DNA of 5,511 nt from Anaerolineae bacterium (GCA_029933115.1 JAOZOT010000255.1:1-5511), one strand, 5' to 3'. Counted from the first letter of the stretch, positions 1 through 5,345 are shown. A program made the numbers and translations. The notes: a model not told the origin generated them from the sequence alone.

Positions 1-861
1 ATGGTCCACAACGGCATCGAGTACGGCGACATGCAACTCATCGCCGAATCGTACGACATTCTGCGCCGCGTGGGCGGCCTCTCGGCCCGCGAATTGCACG
101 AGGTCTTCGCCGAGTGGAACCAGGGCGAACTGGAATCGTACCTGATCGAGATCACGGCTGACATCTTTGCCCGCATAGACGACGAGACCGGCAAGCCCCT
201 GGTGGACGTGATCCTCGACGAGGCCAAGCAGAAGGGGACCGGCAAGTGGACCTCCCAGAACGCCCTCGACCTGGGCGCACCTACACCGACCATCAACGCC
301 GCCGTCGAATCGCGCATTATCTCAGCTTACAAGGACGAACGTGTGGCTGCCTCGGTGCTGCTCTCTGGCCCGGCCATCCATTATGAGGGTGACCGTGACA
401 GATTGATCCAGGCAGTGCGCAAGGCTCTCTACTCGGCCAAAATCTGCTCCTACGCTCAGGGCTTTACCCTGCTGAAAGCAGCCAGTGAGGAATATGACTA
501 CAATCTAAAAGTCGGCGAGATTGCCACCATCTGGCGCGGCGGCTGCATCATCCGTGCCCGATTCCTCGACCGCATCCGTGAGGCTTATGAGCGCAATCCA
601 GACTTGCCTAACCTGCTGCTCGATCCTGGATTCAAAGCCGATGTGGAAAACGGCCAGGAGTCGCTCCGCTTTGTCATCAAGACCGCAGTGGAGAACGGCA
701 TCCCTTGCCTGGCTTTCAGCAGTGCCCTGGCCTACTTCGACGCCTACCGCACCGCCCGGCTGCCCGCCAACCTGACCCAAGCCCAGCGTGACTACTTCGG
801 CGCTCACACTTACCGGCGAGTAGACAAGGAAGGCGTGTTCCACACCGAGTGGCAGGAATGA
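1..861 (+). CDS. gnd: 6-phosphogluconate dehydrogenase, decarboxylating (C-terminal part, cut by window start)
   Basis: Cytosolic enzyme of the oxidative pentose phosphate pathway that oxidises and decarboxylates 6-phosphogluconate to ribulose 5-phosphate with NAD(P)+. The reading frame is open from base 1 and the first ATG is an internal Met. The protein begins inside the family motif KMVHNGIEYGDMQ, so the catalytic Lys (E. coli K183) lies just outside the window. The catalytic Glu (E190 equivalent) is visible residue 7. Other family landmarks are GTGKWT (79-84), an Arg in ESRI (105), SYAQGF (150-155), IWRGGCIIRA (177-186) and the tail with Arg263 and His269, which match the substrate-binding Arg446/His452 contributed by the partner subunit. 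The visible 286 residues plus about 183 missing give about 469, the usual length. The N-terminal NADP-binding Rossmann domain is not visible, so NAD versus NADP preference cannot be judged. It ends with TGA at 859-861 and no clear terminator follows, so read-through into the next genes is possible. Confidence 0.97.
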   Translation: MVHNGIEYGDMQLIAESYDILRRVGGLSARELHEVFAEWNQGELESYLIEITADIFARIDDETGKPLVDVILDEAKQKGTGKWTSQNALDLGAPTPTINAAVESRIISAYKDERVAASVLLSGPAIHYEGDRDRLIQAVRKALYSAKICSYAQGFTLLKAASEEYDYNLKVGEIATIWRGGCIIRARFLDRIREAYERNPDLPNLLLDPGFKADVENGQESLRFVIKTAVENGIPCLAFSSALAYFDAYRTARLPANLTQAQRDYFGAHTYRRVDKEGVFHTEWQE

Positions 862-890
862 AAGCCATAGGTTCCGGGTAGAGTGTGATC

Positions 891-910
891 GGGTGTCGTT
901 GGGTGTCGAG
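891..910 (+). repeat. Short tandem repeat, two units of 10 bases
   Basis: GGGTGTCGTT is followed directly by GGGTGTCGAG, giving two copies of GGGTGTCG spaced exactly one helical turn apart in the gap between gnd and the DUF4258 gene. The position just upstream of a toxin-antitoxin-like pair would suit a protein-binding site, but two short copies can also arise by slippage. No good promoter hexamers are visible around it. Confidence 0.4.
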
Positions 911-930
911 AAGATGTGAGCTTTCTGGAA

Positions 931-1245
931 ATGGACATCGTCCAGCACATCCGGGAGAGGATCCGAAGCAACCGTTACGAAATCTCGTTACATGCTGAGC
1001 GCGAACGCGAGAACGACGGTTTGCTGGTGTCAGACATTGAAGAGAGCGTGCTGCTCAGCGGTGAGCTACTAGAAGATTACCCTGATGATCCACGAGGTCA
1101 CAGTTGCCTTGTTCTGGGTTTCAACCGGGCAGGCCAGGCTATCCACACAGTTTGGGCACTGTTGCCCACCGGCTGGGTACGGCTGATAACTGTTTATGTT
1201 CCCGAGCCGCCCAGGTGGGTCGATCCAAGGACAAGAGGAAGGTGA
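931..1245 (+). CDS. DUF4258 family protein, probable toxin of a type II toxin-antitoxin pair
   Basis: Small soluble protein of 104 residues. The pattern fits DUF4258: an N-terminal helix with a conserved His followed by charged residues (SLHAERERENDG, 19-30), a middle acidic stretch (LLEDYPDDPRG, 47-56), a beta strand CLVLGFNRAG (59-68), then IHTVWALL (71-78) and a final ITVYVPEPPRWVDPR strand-turn (86-100). DUF4258 proteins are related to BrnT/RelE-like small toxins and are often encoded beside YgiT-type zinc-ribbon proteins, as here. Activity as an RNase is inferred and not shown by the sequence. The start is uncertain. A GTG at 916 in the same frame would add five residues (VSFLE), with GAGAAG (908-913) only two bases ahead of it, which is too close for a normal ribosome-binding site. 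ATG 931 gives the family-like N-terminus. The stop is 2 bases before the next start, so the pair is translationally coupled. Confidence 0.8.
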   Translation: MDIVQHIRERIRSNRYEISLHAERERENDGLLVSDIEESVLLSGELLEDYPDDPRGHSCLVLGFNRAGQAIHTVWALLPTGWVRLITVYVPEPPRWVDPRTRGR

Positions 1246-1247
1246 AA

Positions 1248-1502
1248 ATGACGCACGAGTATGCCCCCTGTTCGCTTTGCGGTGGTGAGGTTGTACCAAA
1301 GTGCATTCGGCACACGTACCATTGGGACGGTCAGCTTTTCGTCTTCGAGGACGTACCGGCCGGAGTGTGCGTACAATGCGGCGAGGTATACTTTACCGCG
1401 GAAACTGTGAAGACGATGGAAAAGATCGTTCTTAGCAAAACCAAGCCAAAGCGCACCATTCGCGTGCCTGTCTATACCTATGCTGAGGCTCTGACGGCGT
1501 AA
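1248..1502 (+). CDS. YgiT/MqsA-type zinc-ribbon protein, probable antitoxin
   Basis: A protein of 84 residues with two CxxC knuckles, C8/C11 (CSLCGGE) and C41/C44 (CVQCGEVYF), expected to hold one zinc. The sequence VPAGVCVQCGE is the signature of the YgiT-type zinc finger family, which includes the N-terminal half of the MqsA antitoxin. MqsA itself is about 130 residues and carries a C-terminal helix-turn-helix DNA-binding domain. This protein stops after a helix (ETVKTMEKIVLSK) and a short basic tail, so that domain is absent. It probably binds the preceding DUF4258 protein but would need another way to control its own transcription. The ribosome-binding site AGAGGAAGG (1234-1242) is strong and lies within the end of the upstream gene, which would favour ample antitoxin synthesis. 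The order is toxin first and antitoxin second, as in mqsRA. Confidence 0.85.
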   Translation: MTHEYAPCSLCGGEVVPKCIRHTYHWDGQLFVFEDVPAGVCVQCGEVYFTAETVKTMEKIVLSKTKPKRTIRVPVYTYAEALTA

Positions 1503-1539
1503 GTCTGTAGGGCAAGCTATGAGGGAACCACCAGGGGAG

Positions 1540-1563
1540 GAATTCTTCTTCCCTGAAGAATTC
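1540..1563. repeat. Perfect 9-bp inverted repeat upstream of pfp
   Basis: GAATTCTTC, six bases TTCCCT, then GAAGAATTC. The RNA would form a 9-bp hairpin 18 bases ahead of the pfp ATG and 5 bases ahead of its Shine-Dalgarno region. No T-run follows, so it is not a standard intrinsic terminator. An upstream AGGGAA (1522-1527) can pair with the TTCCCT loop (1549-1554), giving an alternative or pseudoknotted fold. It could be an operator for a dimeric protein, an mRNA stabiliser at the junction between the toxin-antitoxin pair and pfp, or a boundary scar. Confidence 0.6.
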
Positions 1564-1580
1564 GAGTGAGGAGGAAAGGC

Positions 1581-2876
1581 ATGACCACACCTCGAAACGT
1601 AGTCGTCGCCCAATCGGGCGGACCGACGCCCGTCATCAACAACTCGTTGCGGGGCATCGTTGAGACCTGCCGCGCTATGCCCGAGGTCTTTGGCACAATC
1701 TATGCCGGCTGGCATGGTATTGAAGGTGTGCTGAAAGAAGAATTGCTCGACCTCTCTGCCCAGCCGACTGAGGAGATCGCTCTGCTACGCACCACCCCGG
1801 CCGCTGGCTCTATTGGCACCTGCCGCTACAAGCTCAAAGCAGCTCAGCGAGCAGATTTCGAGCGGGTGGTCGAGGTCTTTAAAGCGCACGACGTCGGTTA
1901 TTTCTTCTACATCGGCGGAAACGACTCGATGGACACGGCCCACAAAGTGGCCAACCTGGCTCACGAGCGAGGGCTGGACCTGGTGGCCACCGGTGTGCCC
2001 AAGACCATTGATAACGACGTGGGCGACAGCGAGTTCAAGCTTATTGACCACACCCCGGGCTATGGTAGCGTGGCTCGCTACTGGGCGCTGACTGTACAGA
2101 ACGCCAACCAGGAGAACGCCGGTTCCAGCCCGTCCGACCCGGTGTTGGTGATGCAGGCTATGGGCCGCAAGATTGGCTTCATCCCGGCTGCGGCCCGTCT
2201 GGCCGACCCGGATCGCGAGATGCCGCTGCTCATTGTCATGAGGGAATCGGGCTTGAGCATGGAGGAACTGGCGGACCGGGTCAACGACCTGCTCAGAGAG
2301 CGAGGCCGGGCCCTGGTCGTTATCAGTGAGGGCTTTCCGGTGGGCGACATCGGTGAGCGGAAGGATGCCTTTGGCCACGTCCAATTCTCGTCCAGCCAGA
2401 TCACGGTTGAGCAGTTGGTGGTCAACTACCTCAACGAGGTCGGTCTGCGAGCGCGGGGCGTGGCCCGGGGTAATGTGCCGGGCACCGACCAGCGTCACAA
2501 CATAATCTACGCCTCGACCATAGACCTGGAAGAAGCTTACAAGGTCGGGAGGAAAGCCGTGCAGGTGGCTCTGGAGGAAGGGTCTGGCTACATGGCTACC
2601 ATTCTGAGAGAGCCCGGCCCCCTCTACAACGTCCGCTACGACAAGGTGCCCCTGGAGCTGGTGGCCAACTCCGAGCGCACTTTCCCGGAGGCCTGGATCG
2701 CGCCGAACCGGGTGGACGTGACCGACGACTTTGTGCGCTACGCCCGGCCCCTCATCGGTGACGAGTGGCCCAGCATTCCATTGGTAGATGGTCGGCAGCG
2801 CTTTGCCCGGCTCAGGCCGATCTTTGCTGAGAAAAAGCTGCCAGAGTACGTACCTCAGGCGTATCGGGCCGGTTAG
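1581..2876 (+). CDS. pfp: Pyrophosphate-dependent 6-phosphofructokinase (PPi-PFK)
   Basis: Cytosolic glycolytic/gluconeogenic enzyme that reversibly phosphorylates fructose 6-phosphate with pyrophosphate. It has 431 residues. Motifs in order: phosphate-binding loop AQSGGPTPVINNS (10-22), GGNDS (112-116), PKTIDND (140-146) with catalytic Asp144, TPGYGS (158-163), MGRKIGF (194-200), SEGFP (249-253) and the late GTDQR (301-305). ATP-dependent enzymes have Gly at the positions held here by Asp115 and Lys141 (E. coli Gly104 and Gly124). Both changes are the accepted mark of pyrophosphate use. Asn114 replaces the Asp of the usual GGD, probably a clade trait. The start at ATG 1581 is chosen because GAGGAGGAAAGG (1568-1579) lies directly ahead. 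An in-frame GTG at 1566 would translate through that site and is unlikely. With gnd upstream on the same strand, this places the two ends of hexose-phosphate use side by side. A terminator follows. Confidence 0.95.
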   Translation: MTTPRNVVVAQSGGPTPVINNSLRGIVETCRAMPEVFGTIYAGWHGIEGVLKEELLDLSAQPTEEIALLRTTPAAGSIGTCRYKLKAAQRADFERVVEVFKAHDVGYFFYIGGNDSMDTAHKVANLAHERGLDLVATGVPKTIDNDVGDSEFKLIDHTPGYGSVARYWALTVQNANQENAGSSPSDPVLVMQAMGRKIGFIPAAARLADPDREMPLLIVMRESGLSMEELADRVNDLLRERGRALVVISEGFPVGDIGERKDAFGHVQFSSSQITVEQLVVNYLNEVGLRARGVARGNVPGTDQRHNIIYASTIDLEEAYKVGRKAVQVALEEGSGYMATILREPGPLYNVRYDKVPLELVANSERTFPEAWIAPNRVDVTDDFVRYARPLIGDEWPSIPLVDGRQRFARLRPIFAEKKLPEYVPQAYRAG

Positions 2877-2890
2877 GCGAGCGCAAACCC

Positions 2891-2998
2891 AGGCTCAGTA
2901 GATCGCCATTGGGGTTTGTAGGGCGCCCCCCGTGCGTTTTTGAGGCGCTGAAGCGCCCACTACAAGCAAGAGTTGCGGTCTACTGAGCCTGCGTTTTT
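2891..2998 (+). terminator. Large stem-loop with T-run after pfp (probable terminator, possibly a mobile palindromic element)
   Basis: AGGCTCAGTAGA (2891-2902) is perfectly complementary to TCTACTGAGCCT (2979-2990), and GCGTTTTTG with five T follows. This gives a 12-bp stem ending in a T-run 15 bases after the pfp stop. The loop is unusually long (76 bases) but folds on itself through the nested palindrome at 2916-2965. Partial complementarity continues on both flanks of the 12-bp arms, so the arms look like imperfect terminal inverted repeats of roughly 28 bases. TGCGTTTTTGA also occurs twice directly (2933-2943 and 2990-3000). A simple terminator does not need this layering, so insertion of a small palindromic repeat element is a real alternative. 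Confidence 0.7.
2916..2965. repeat. Nested intergenic palindromic repeat, TTGTA...TACAA
   Basis: Outer arms TTGTAGGGCGC (2916-2926) and GCGCCC-AC-TACAA (2953-2965) pair over 11 bp, with a two-base AC bulge at 2959-2960. Inside is a compact hairpin GGCGC-TGAA-GCGCC (2944-2957) that competes for the right arm. The left arm contains the self-complementary GGGCGCCC (2921-2928). The same hairpin design, a GC-rich stem of 4-6 bp with a TNAA loop, recurs near the end of the window, so this is probably a member of a dispersed repeat family. Confidence 0.6.
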
Positions 2999-3025
2999 GA
3001 CAATTTGCCCTTATTGCGCTATAAT
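2997..3025 (+). promoter_or_regulatory. Perfect consensus sigma-70-type promoter
   Basis: TTGACA at 2997-3002 and TATAAT at 3020-3025 are exact consensus hexamers separated by the optimal 17 bases. Transcription should begin near 3031-3034, giving a leader of about 180 bases before the membrane-protein ATG at 3215. The first two T of the -35 box are the last two of the T-run of the pfp terminator, so one operon's end and the next operon's start share bases. A promoter this strong implies that the downstream redox genes need a separate control step, which the leader may provide. Confidence 0.88.
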
Positions 3026-3036
3026 TTGGGCAGAAT

Positions 3037-3104
3037 TTCACAAATAGAGATAGTGTGAACGAAAGCCTGACGCCGGTAAGAGGCGTTTCGGTCTGAACTT
3101 ACCG
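3037..3104 (+). promoter_or_regulatory. Structured 5' leader with predicted H-type pseudoknot, candidate riboswitch-like aptamer of unknown class
   Basis: Three pairings can coexist. P1 is TTCACA (3037-3042) with TGTGAA (3054-3059). P2 begins at the very next base: CGAAA (3060-3064) with TTTCG (3086-3090), a six-base bulge GCCTGA (3065-3070), then CGCC (3071-3074) with GGCG (3082-3085). The P2 loop GGTAAGA (3075-3081) pairs through its first six bases with CTTACC (3098-3103), forming a pseudoknot. P1 and P2 abut and could stack coaxially. The segment lies between a strong promoter and a terminator-like hairpin, the usual place for a transcriptional riboswitch. I compared it by eye with the common aptamer consensus patterns (c-di-GMP, TPP, SAM, fluoride, preQ1, guanidine, cobalamin, ZTP) and saw no convincing match. 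No clear antiterminator pairing was found, so switching is unproven. A protein-binding leader is an alternative. Confidence 0.45.
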
Positions 3105-3132
3105 AGATAAAAGGGGATATCGAAAATCATGG

Positions 3133-3186
3133 AGGTCACTGCGCAAAGCTTTTCTTCTGAAAGTTGTATGCAGTGGCCTTTTGTTT
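3133..3186 (+). terminator. Terminator-like hairpin inside the leader (candidate attenuator)
   Basis: GGTCACTGC (3134-3142) pairs with GCAGTGGCC (3170-3178) over 9 bp with one G-U pair. A3133 can add a pair with the first T of the tail. A second short stem TTTC/GAAA (3151-3154 with 3159-3162) around a TTCT loop can form inside. The stem is followed directly by TTTTGTTT (3179-3186). This lies 28 bases before the membrane-protein ATG, so terminated transcripts would stop before the structural genes. Its presence between a consensus promoter and the first gene suggests conditional termination. Confidence 0.6.
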
Positions 3187-3214
3187 GCCTGTTGAATGGG
3201 GTAAGGAGAAGAGC

Positions 3215-4036
3215 ATGAGCAGACTGGGGTTGTTCTGGATATCTCACCTGATCATCATAGCCATAGCTCTCATCGGACTATGGGTAAGCGTTTCCATCTG
3301 GCTGAGGGGCAAGGTGAACGGCAGGGCCGATTTATCGGTAGGGGCAAAGATCGTCGCCCTGCTAAAAATCACCCTGAGCACTATCTTCAGCGCCGGGCTC
3401 TGGCCATTACTGAAGGCTTTCATCCTAGACGGATTGCTGCACCGCCGCCTATTCCAAGAGGATAAACTACGTTGGGTAGCTCATGCCAGTATGTTCCTGG
3501 CTTTCTTGTTCCTGGGTATTCTGTCCACTATCACCGGATTCTTTGAGGAAATATTGAAGCACTTTCTGCATATAGAGCACCCTTTGGTGCTGCTTATCAC
3601 CGACAAGGATACGCCTCTCATGGCCTTGATGAACGAAATAGGTGGCCTGATCATCATTTTCGGCGGGATAATAGCTGCGGTTCGGCGCTTCATCGTTAGA
3701 CCTGCCCAGTTGCGCACTACGGCTCCCGACACTCTTCTCATAGTTGCCTTGCTGGCGATCATCGTCACCGGCTACCCCATCGAAGCCATGCGCATCATCT
3801 TCGAAGATGTGCCACCCTCTCTGGCCCGATATTCCTTTGTGGGGTATCCTCTGGCCCTGCTGATAGAGCCCTTAAACTGGCCCTGGGAATCAATACATTT
3901 CTGGCTTTTCTTTTTTCACGTGGGAATCTGCTCACTTTCCTTGCTCTACCTGCCTTTCAGCAAGTTCTTCCACGTGCTGGTCAGCCCATTAGTTGTGGCT
4001 ATTAATGCCTCGAACACATGGAGGCCGAGTCGTTAA
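3215..4036 (+). CDS. NarI/HdrE/DsrM-like membrane protein, probable b-type cytochrome subunit
   Basis: Integral membrane protein of 273 residues, probably the quinone-facing half of a redox complex with the iron-sulfur protein encoded next. Hydrophobic segments lie near residues 6-30, 47-70, 88-110, 142-160, 171-192, 205-222 and 228-248, suggesting five to seven helices. The block LRWVAHASMFLAFLFLGILS (85-104) with His90 and the late FFFHVGICSLSLLYLPFSKF (232-251) with His235, followed by His253, match the NarI/HdrE/DsrM pattern (RWxxH, H...PxSKxxH), whose His residues bind haem b in characterised members. No CxxCH is present, so there is no c-type haem. ATG 3215 is chosen because AAGGAG (3203-3208) sits 6 bases upstream. 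An in-frame ATG at 3164 lies inside the leader hairpin and has no ribosome-binding site. HdrE of methanogens and the core of DsrM are of similar length. The exact electron donor and direction are unknown. Confidence 0.82.
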   Translation: MSRLGLFWISHLIIIAIALIGLWVSVSIWLRGKVNGRADLSVGAKIVALLKITLSTIFSAGLWPLLKAFILDGLLHRRLFQEDKLRWVAHASMFLAFLFLGILSTITGFFEEILKHFLHIEHPLVLLITDKDTPLMALMNEIGGLIIIFGGIIAAVRRFIVRPAQLRTTAPDTLLIVALLAIIVTGYPIEAMRIIFEDVPPSLARYSFVGYPLALLIEPLNWPWESIHFWLFFFHVGICSLSLLYLPFSKFFHVLVSPLVVAINASNTWRPSR

Positions 4037-4044
4037 AGTTACTG

Positions 4045-4085
4045 AAAGGGCTGAGGGGGATGAAGGGAATCCCTCAGCCCCTTTT
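4045..4085 (+). terminator. Intra-operon hairpin with short T-run between the two redox genes
   Basis: AAAGGGCTGAGGG (4045-4057) pairs with CCCTCAGCCCCTTT (4071-4084), 13 bp with a single extra C, and the 3' arm runs into TTTT at 4082-4085. It begins 8 bases after the stop of the membrane-protein gene and ends 19 bases before the likely ATG of the iron-sulfur gene. The T-run is short and partly used in the stem, so termination is probably partial. It could alternatively stabilise the upstream mRNA end. No separate promoter for the second gene is evident in the gap. Confidence 0.6.
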
Positions 4086-4104
4086 CCCCCGAGGTACAAT
4101 TAAA

Positions 4105-5322
4105 ATGTCTTCGATAAATCTTTCTCATTTCTCTTTCAAGCAACTGATGGAATTGGACGCTTGCACCCGTTGTGGCGAGTGCATCAAATGGTGTCCCACT
4201 TTCGCCGAAGCTGAGCGGGACGAGATAACTCCCCTGGACAAGATTCACACCCTCAGAAGTTTTGCCAAAGGCCAATACGGCGGCTTCCTGGCCCGCCTCT
4301 TCGGGTATCGTCCGCCGACGGAGGAGAGTGTGAAGCGCTGGTCACGGGGAACCTACGACTGCACCCTTTGTGGCCGCTGTGCGGTGGTTTGTCCGGTGCA
4401 CATTGACACTCGATCTTTGTGGATCGCCATGCGCGAGCAACTGGTAGAGTTGGGGAGTTATCCCCAGGTGATGGATACTCTGCGGGAGAACGTGGCAGCC
4501 CACTACAACATCTCCGGTGACCCGGCCGAGGATCGCCTCATCTGGAGCGAGAACCTGGAGACGGTGCCCGAGGGTGTTCGCGGCAAGGAGCAGGCCGAGG
4601 TCGTATATTTCGTCGGTTGCACAGTTTCTTTCTACCCCCTGACCTATGGCATCGCCCAGAGCTTTGTGCGCATCCTGGAGAAAGCGGGCGTGGACTTTGC
4701 CACTATGGGGGTAGAAGAGTGGTGCTGTGGATTCCCGCTGATCATCGCCGGCATGGGCCACTCGGCCAAAGAACTCATTGCGCACAACGTGGCCGCCGTC
4801 CGAGAGCTGGGAGCCAAGACGCTGATAGCTTCCTGCCCCTCCTGTTTCCATACGTGGGAACACACCTATCCTGAAGTCCTGGGCGAACCCTTGGGTTTTG
4901 AGGTCAAGCACACCGCTCAGTTTCTGGAGGAATTGATCGCTGAGGGGCGGATCAAGTTGGGCCACTTTGACCGGCCCGTCACCTACCACGATCCCTGCGA
5001 CCTCGGGCGCACCAGCGGGGTGTACGATGCCCCCCGCAACGTCATCCGCGCCATCCCCGGCATCGAGTTCAGAGAGATGGCGGATAATCGGGAGTATGCC
5101 CTTTGCTGTGGCGGTGGCGGGGATGTGGAAATGGCTGATTATGACCTGGTGGCTGCTGTTTCCAAGCGCCGTCTCCAACAGGCCCAGGACACGGGGGCTC
5201 AGGTGCTTCTCTCGGCGTGCCAGCAGTGCAAACGCACCCTGACGGCCTGTGCCCGCCGCGAGAAAGTGCGGATGCGGATCCTGGACGTGGTGGAGTTGGT
5301 GGATCGGGTATTGGAGGAGTGA
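4105..5322 (+). CDS. HdrD/DsrK-like iron-sulfur protein (two 4Fe-4S motifs plus two CCG domains)
   Basis: Peripheral cytoplasmic redox subunit of 405 residues, close to the length of HdrD. The N-terminal part has two 4Fe-4S binding motifs, C20-C23-C26 with C30P (CTRCGECIKWCP) and C86-C89-C92 with C96P (CTLCGRCAVVCP). The C-terminal part has two CCG domains: C172, WCCGF with C207/C208, and CPSC with C244/C247; then DPC with C298, LCCGGGG with C334/C335, and CQQC with C372/C375. In HdrB/HdrD the paired CCG domains ligate non-cubane 4Fe-4S clusters that reduce heterodisulfide. All ligand positions are intact here. The neighbour is a NarI/HdrE-like membrane protein, matching HdrDE and DsrMK arrangements. 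GlpC-type subunits share this layout but accompany GlpAB, which is not seen. No dsrJOP genes follow within the window. ATG 4105 is preferred, with GAGGT at 4091-4095. An in-frame ATG at 4018 would overlap the upstream gene, lacks a ribosome-binding site and would translate the hairpin. Confidence 0.93.
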   Translation: MSSINLSHFSFKQLMELDACTRCGECIKWCPTFAEAERDEITPLDKIHTLRSFAKGQYGGFLARLFGYRPPTEESVKRWSRGTYDCTLCGRCAVVCPVHIDTRSLWIAMREQLVELGSYPQVMDTLRENVAAHYNISGDPAEDRLIWSENLETVPEGVRGKEQAEVVYFVGCTVSFYPLTYGIAQSFVRILEKAGVDFATMGVEEWCCGFPLIIAGMGHSAKELIAHNVAAVRELGAKTLIASCPSCFHTWEHTYPEVLGEPLGFEVKHTAQFLEELIAEGRIKLGHFDRPVTYHDPCDLGRTSGVYDAPRNVIRAIPGIEFREMADNREYALCCGGGGDVEMADYDLVAAVSKRRLQQAQDTGAQVLLSACQQCKRTLTACARREKVRMRILDVVELVDRVLEE

Positions 5323-5345
5323 GGGCCCAAAAGAGAGCCTTGCGA

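Noticed and set aside
505..948. Open frame on the - strand opposite the end of gnd
   Set aside because: It covers conserved gnd C-terminal motifs and its product is unrecognisable.
1506..1513. TGTAGGGC shared with the repeat after pfp (2917-2924)
   Set aside because: Only 8 bases long with no palindromic partner nearby, so chance is sufficient.
1566..1580. GTG start for pfp
   Set aside because: The purine-rich ribosome-binding site for ATG 1581 lies within this stretch.
1785..2498. Open frame on the - strand (237 codons) opposite pfp
   Set aside because: Shadow of the strongly conserved pfp frame. No motif in its translation and no ribosome-binding site noted.
3026..3130. Known riboswitch or self-cleaving ribozyme (c-di-GMP, fluoride, guanidine, preQ1, hammerhead)
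   Set aside because: Scattered short resemblances such as GCGCAAAGC and CTGA exist, but the conserved cores are not present in the right order.
3164..3214. Upstream ATG extension of the membrane protein
   Set aside because: Lies within the leader hairpin with no ribosome-binding site, whereas ATG 3215 has AAGGAG at ideal spacing.
3038..3247. Open frame of 69 codons on the - strand across the leader
   Set aside because: No recognisable domain, and the region is better explained as the structured leader of the + strand operon.
4018..4104. Upstream ATG extension of the iron-sulfur protein
   Set aside because: Would overlap the membrane gene, lacks a ribosome-binding site, and the extra 29 residues would be encoded by a hairpin.
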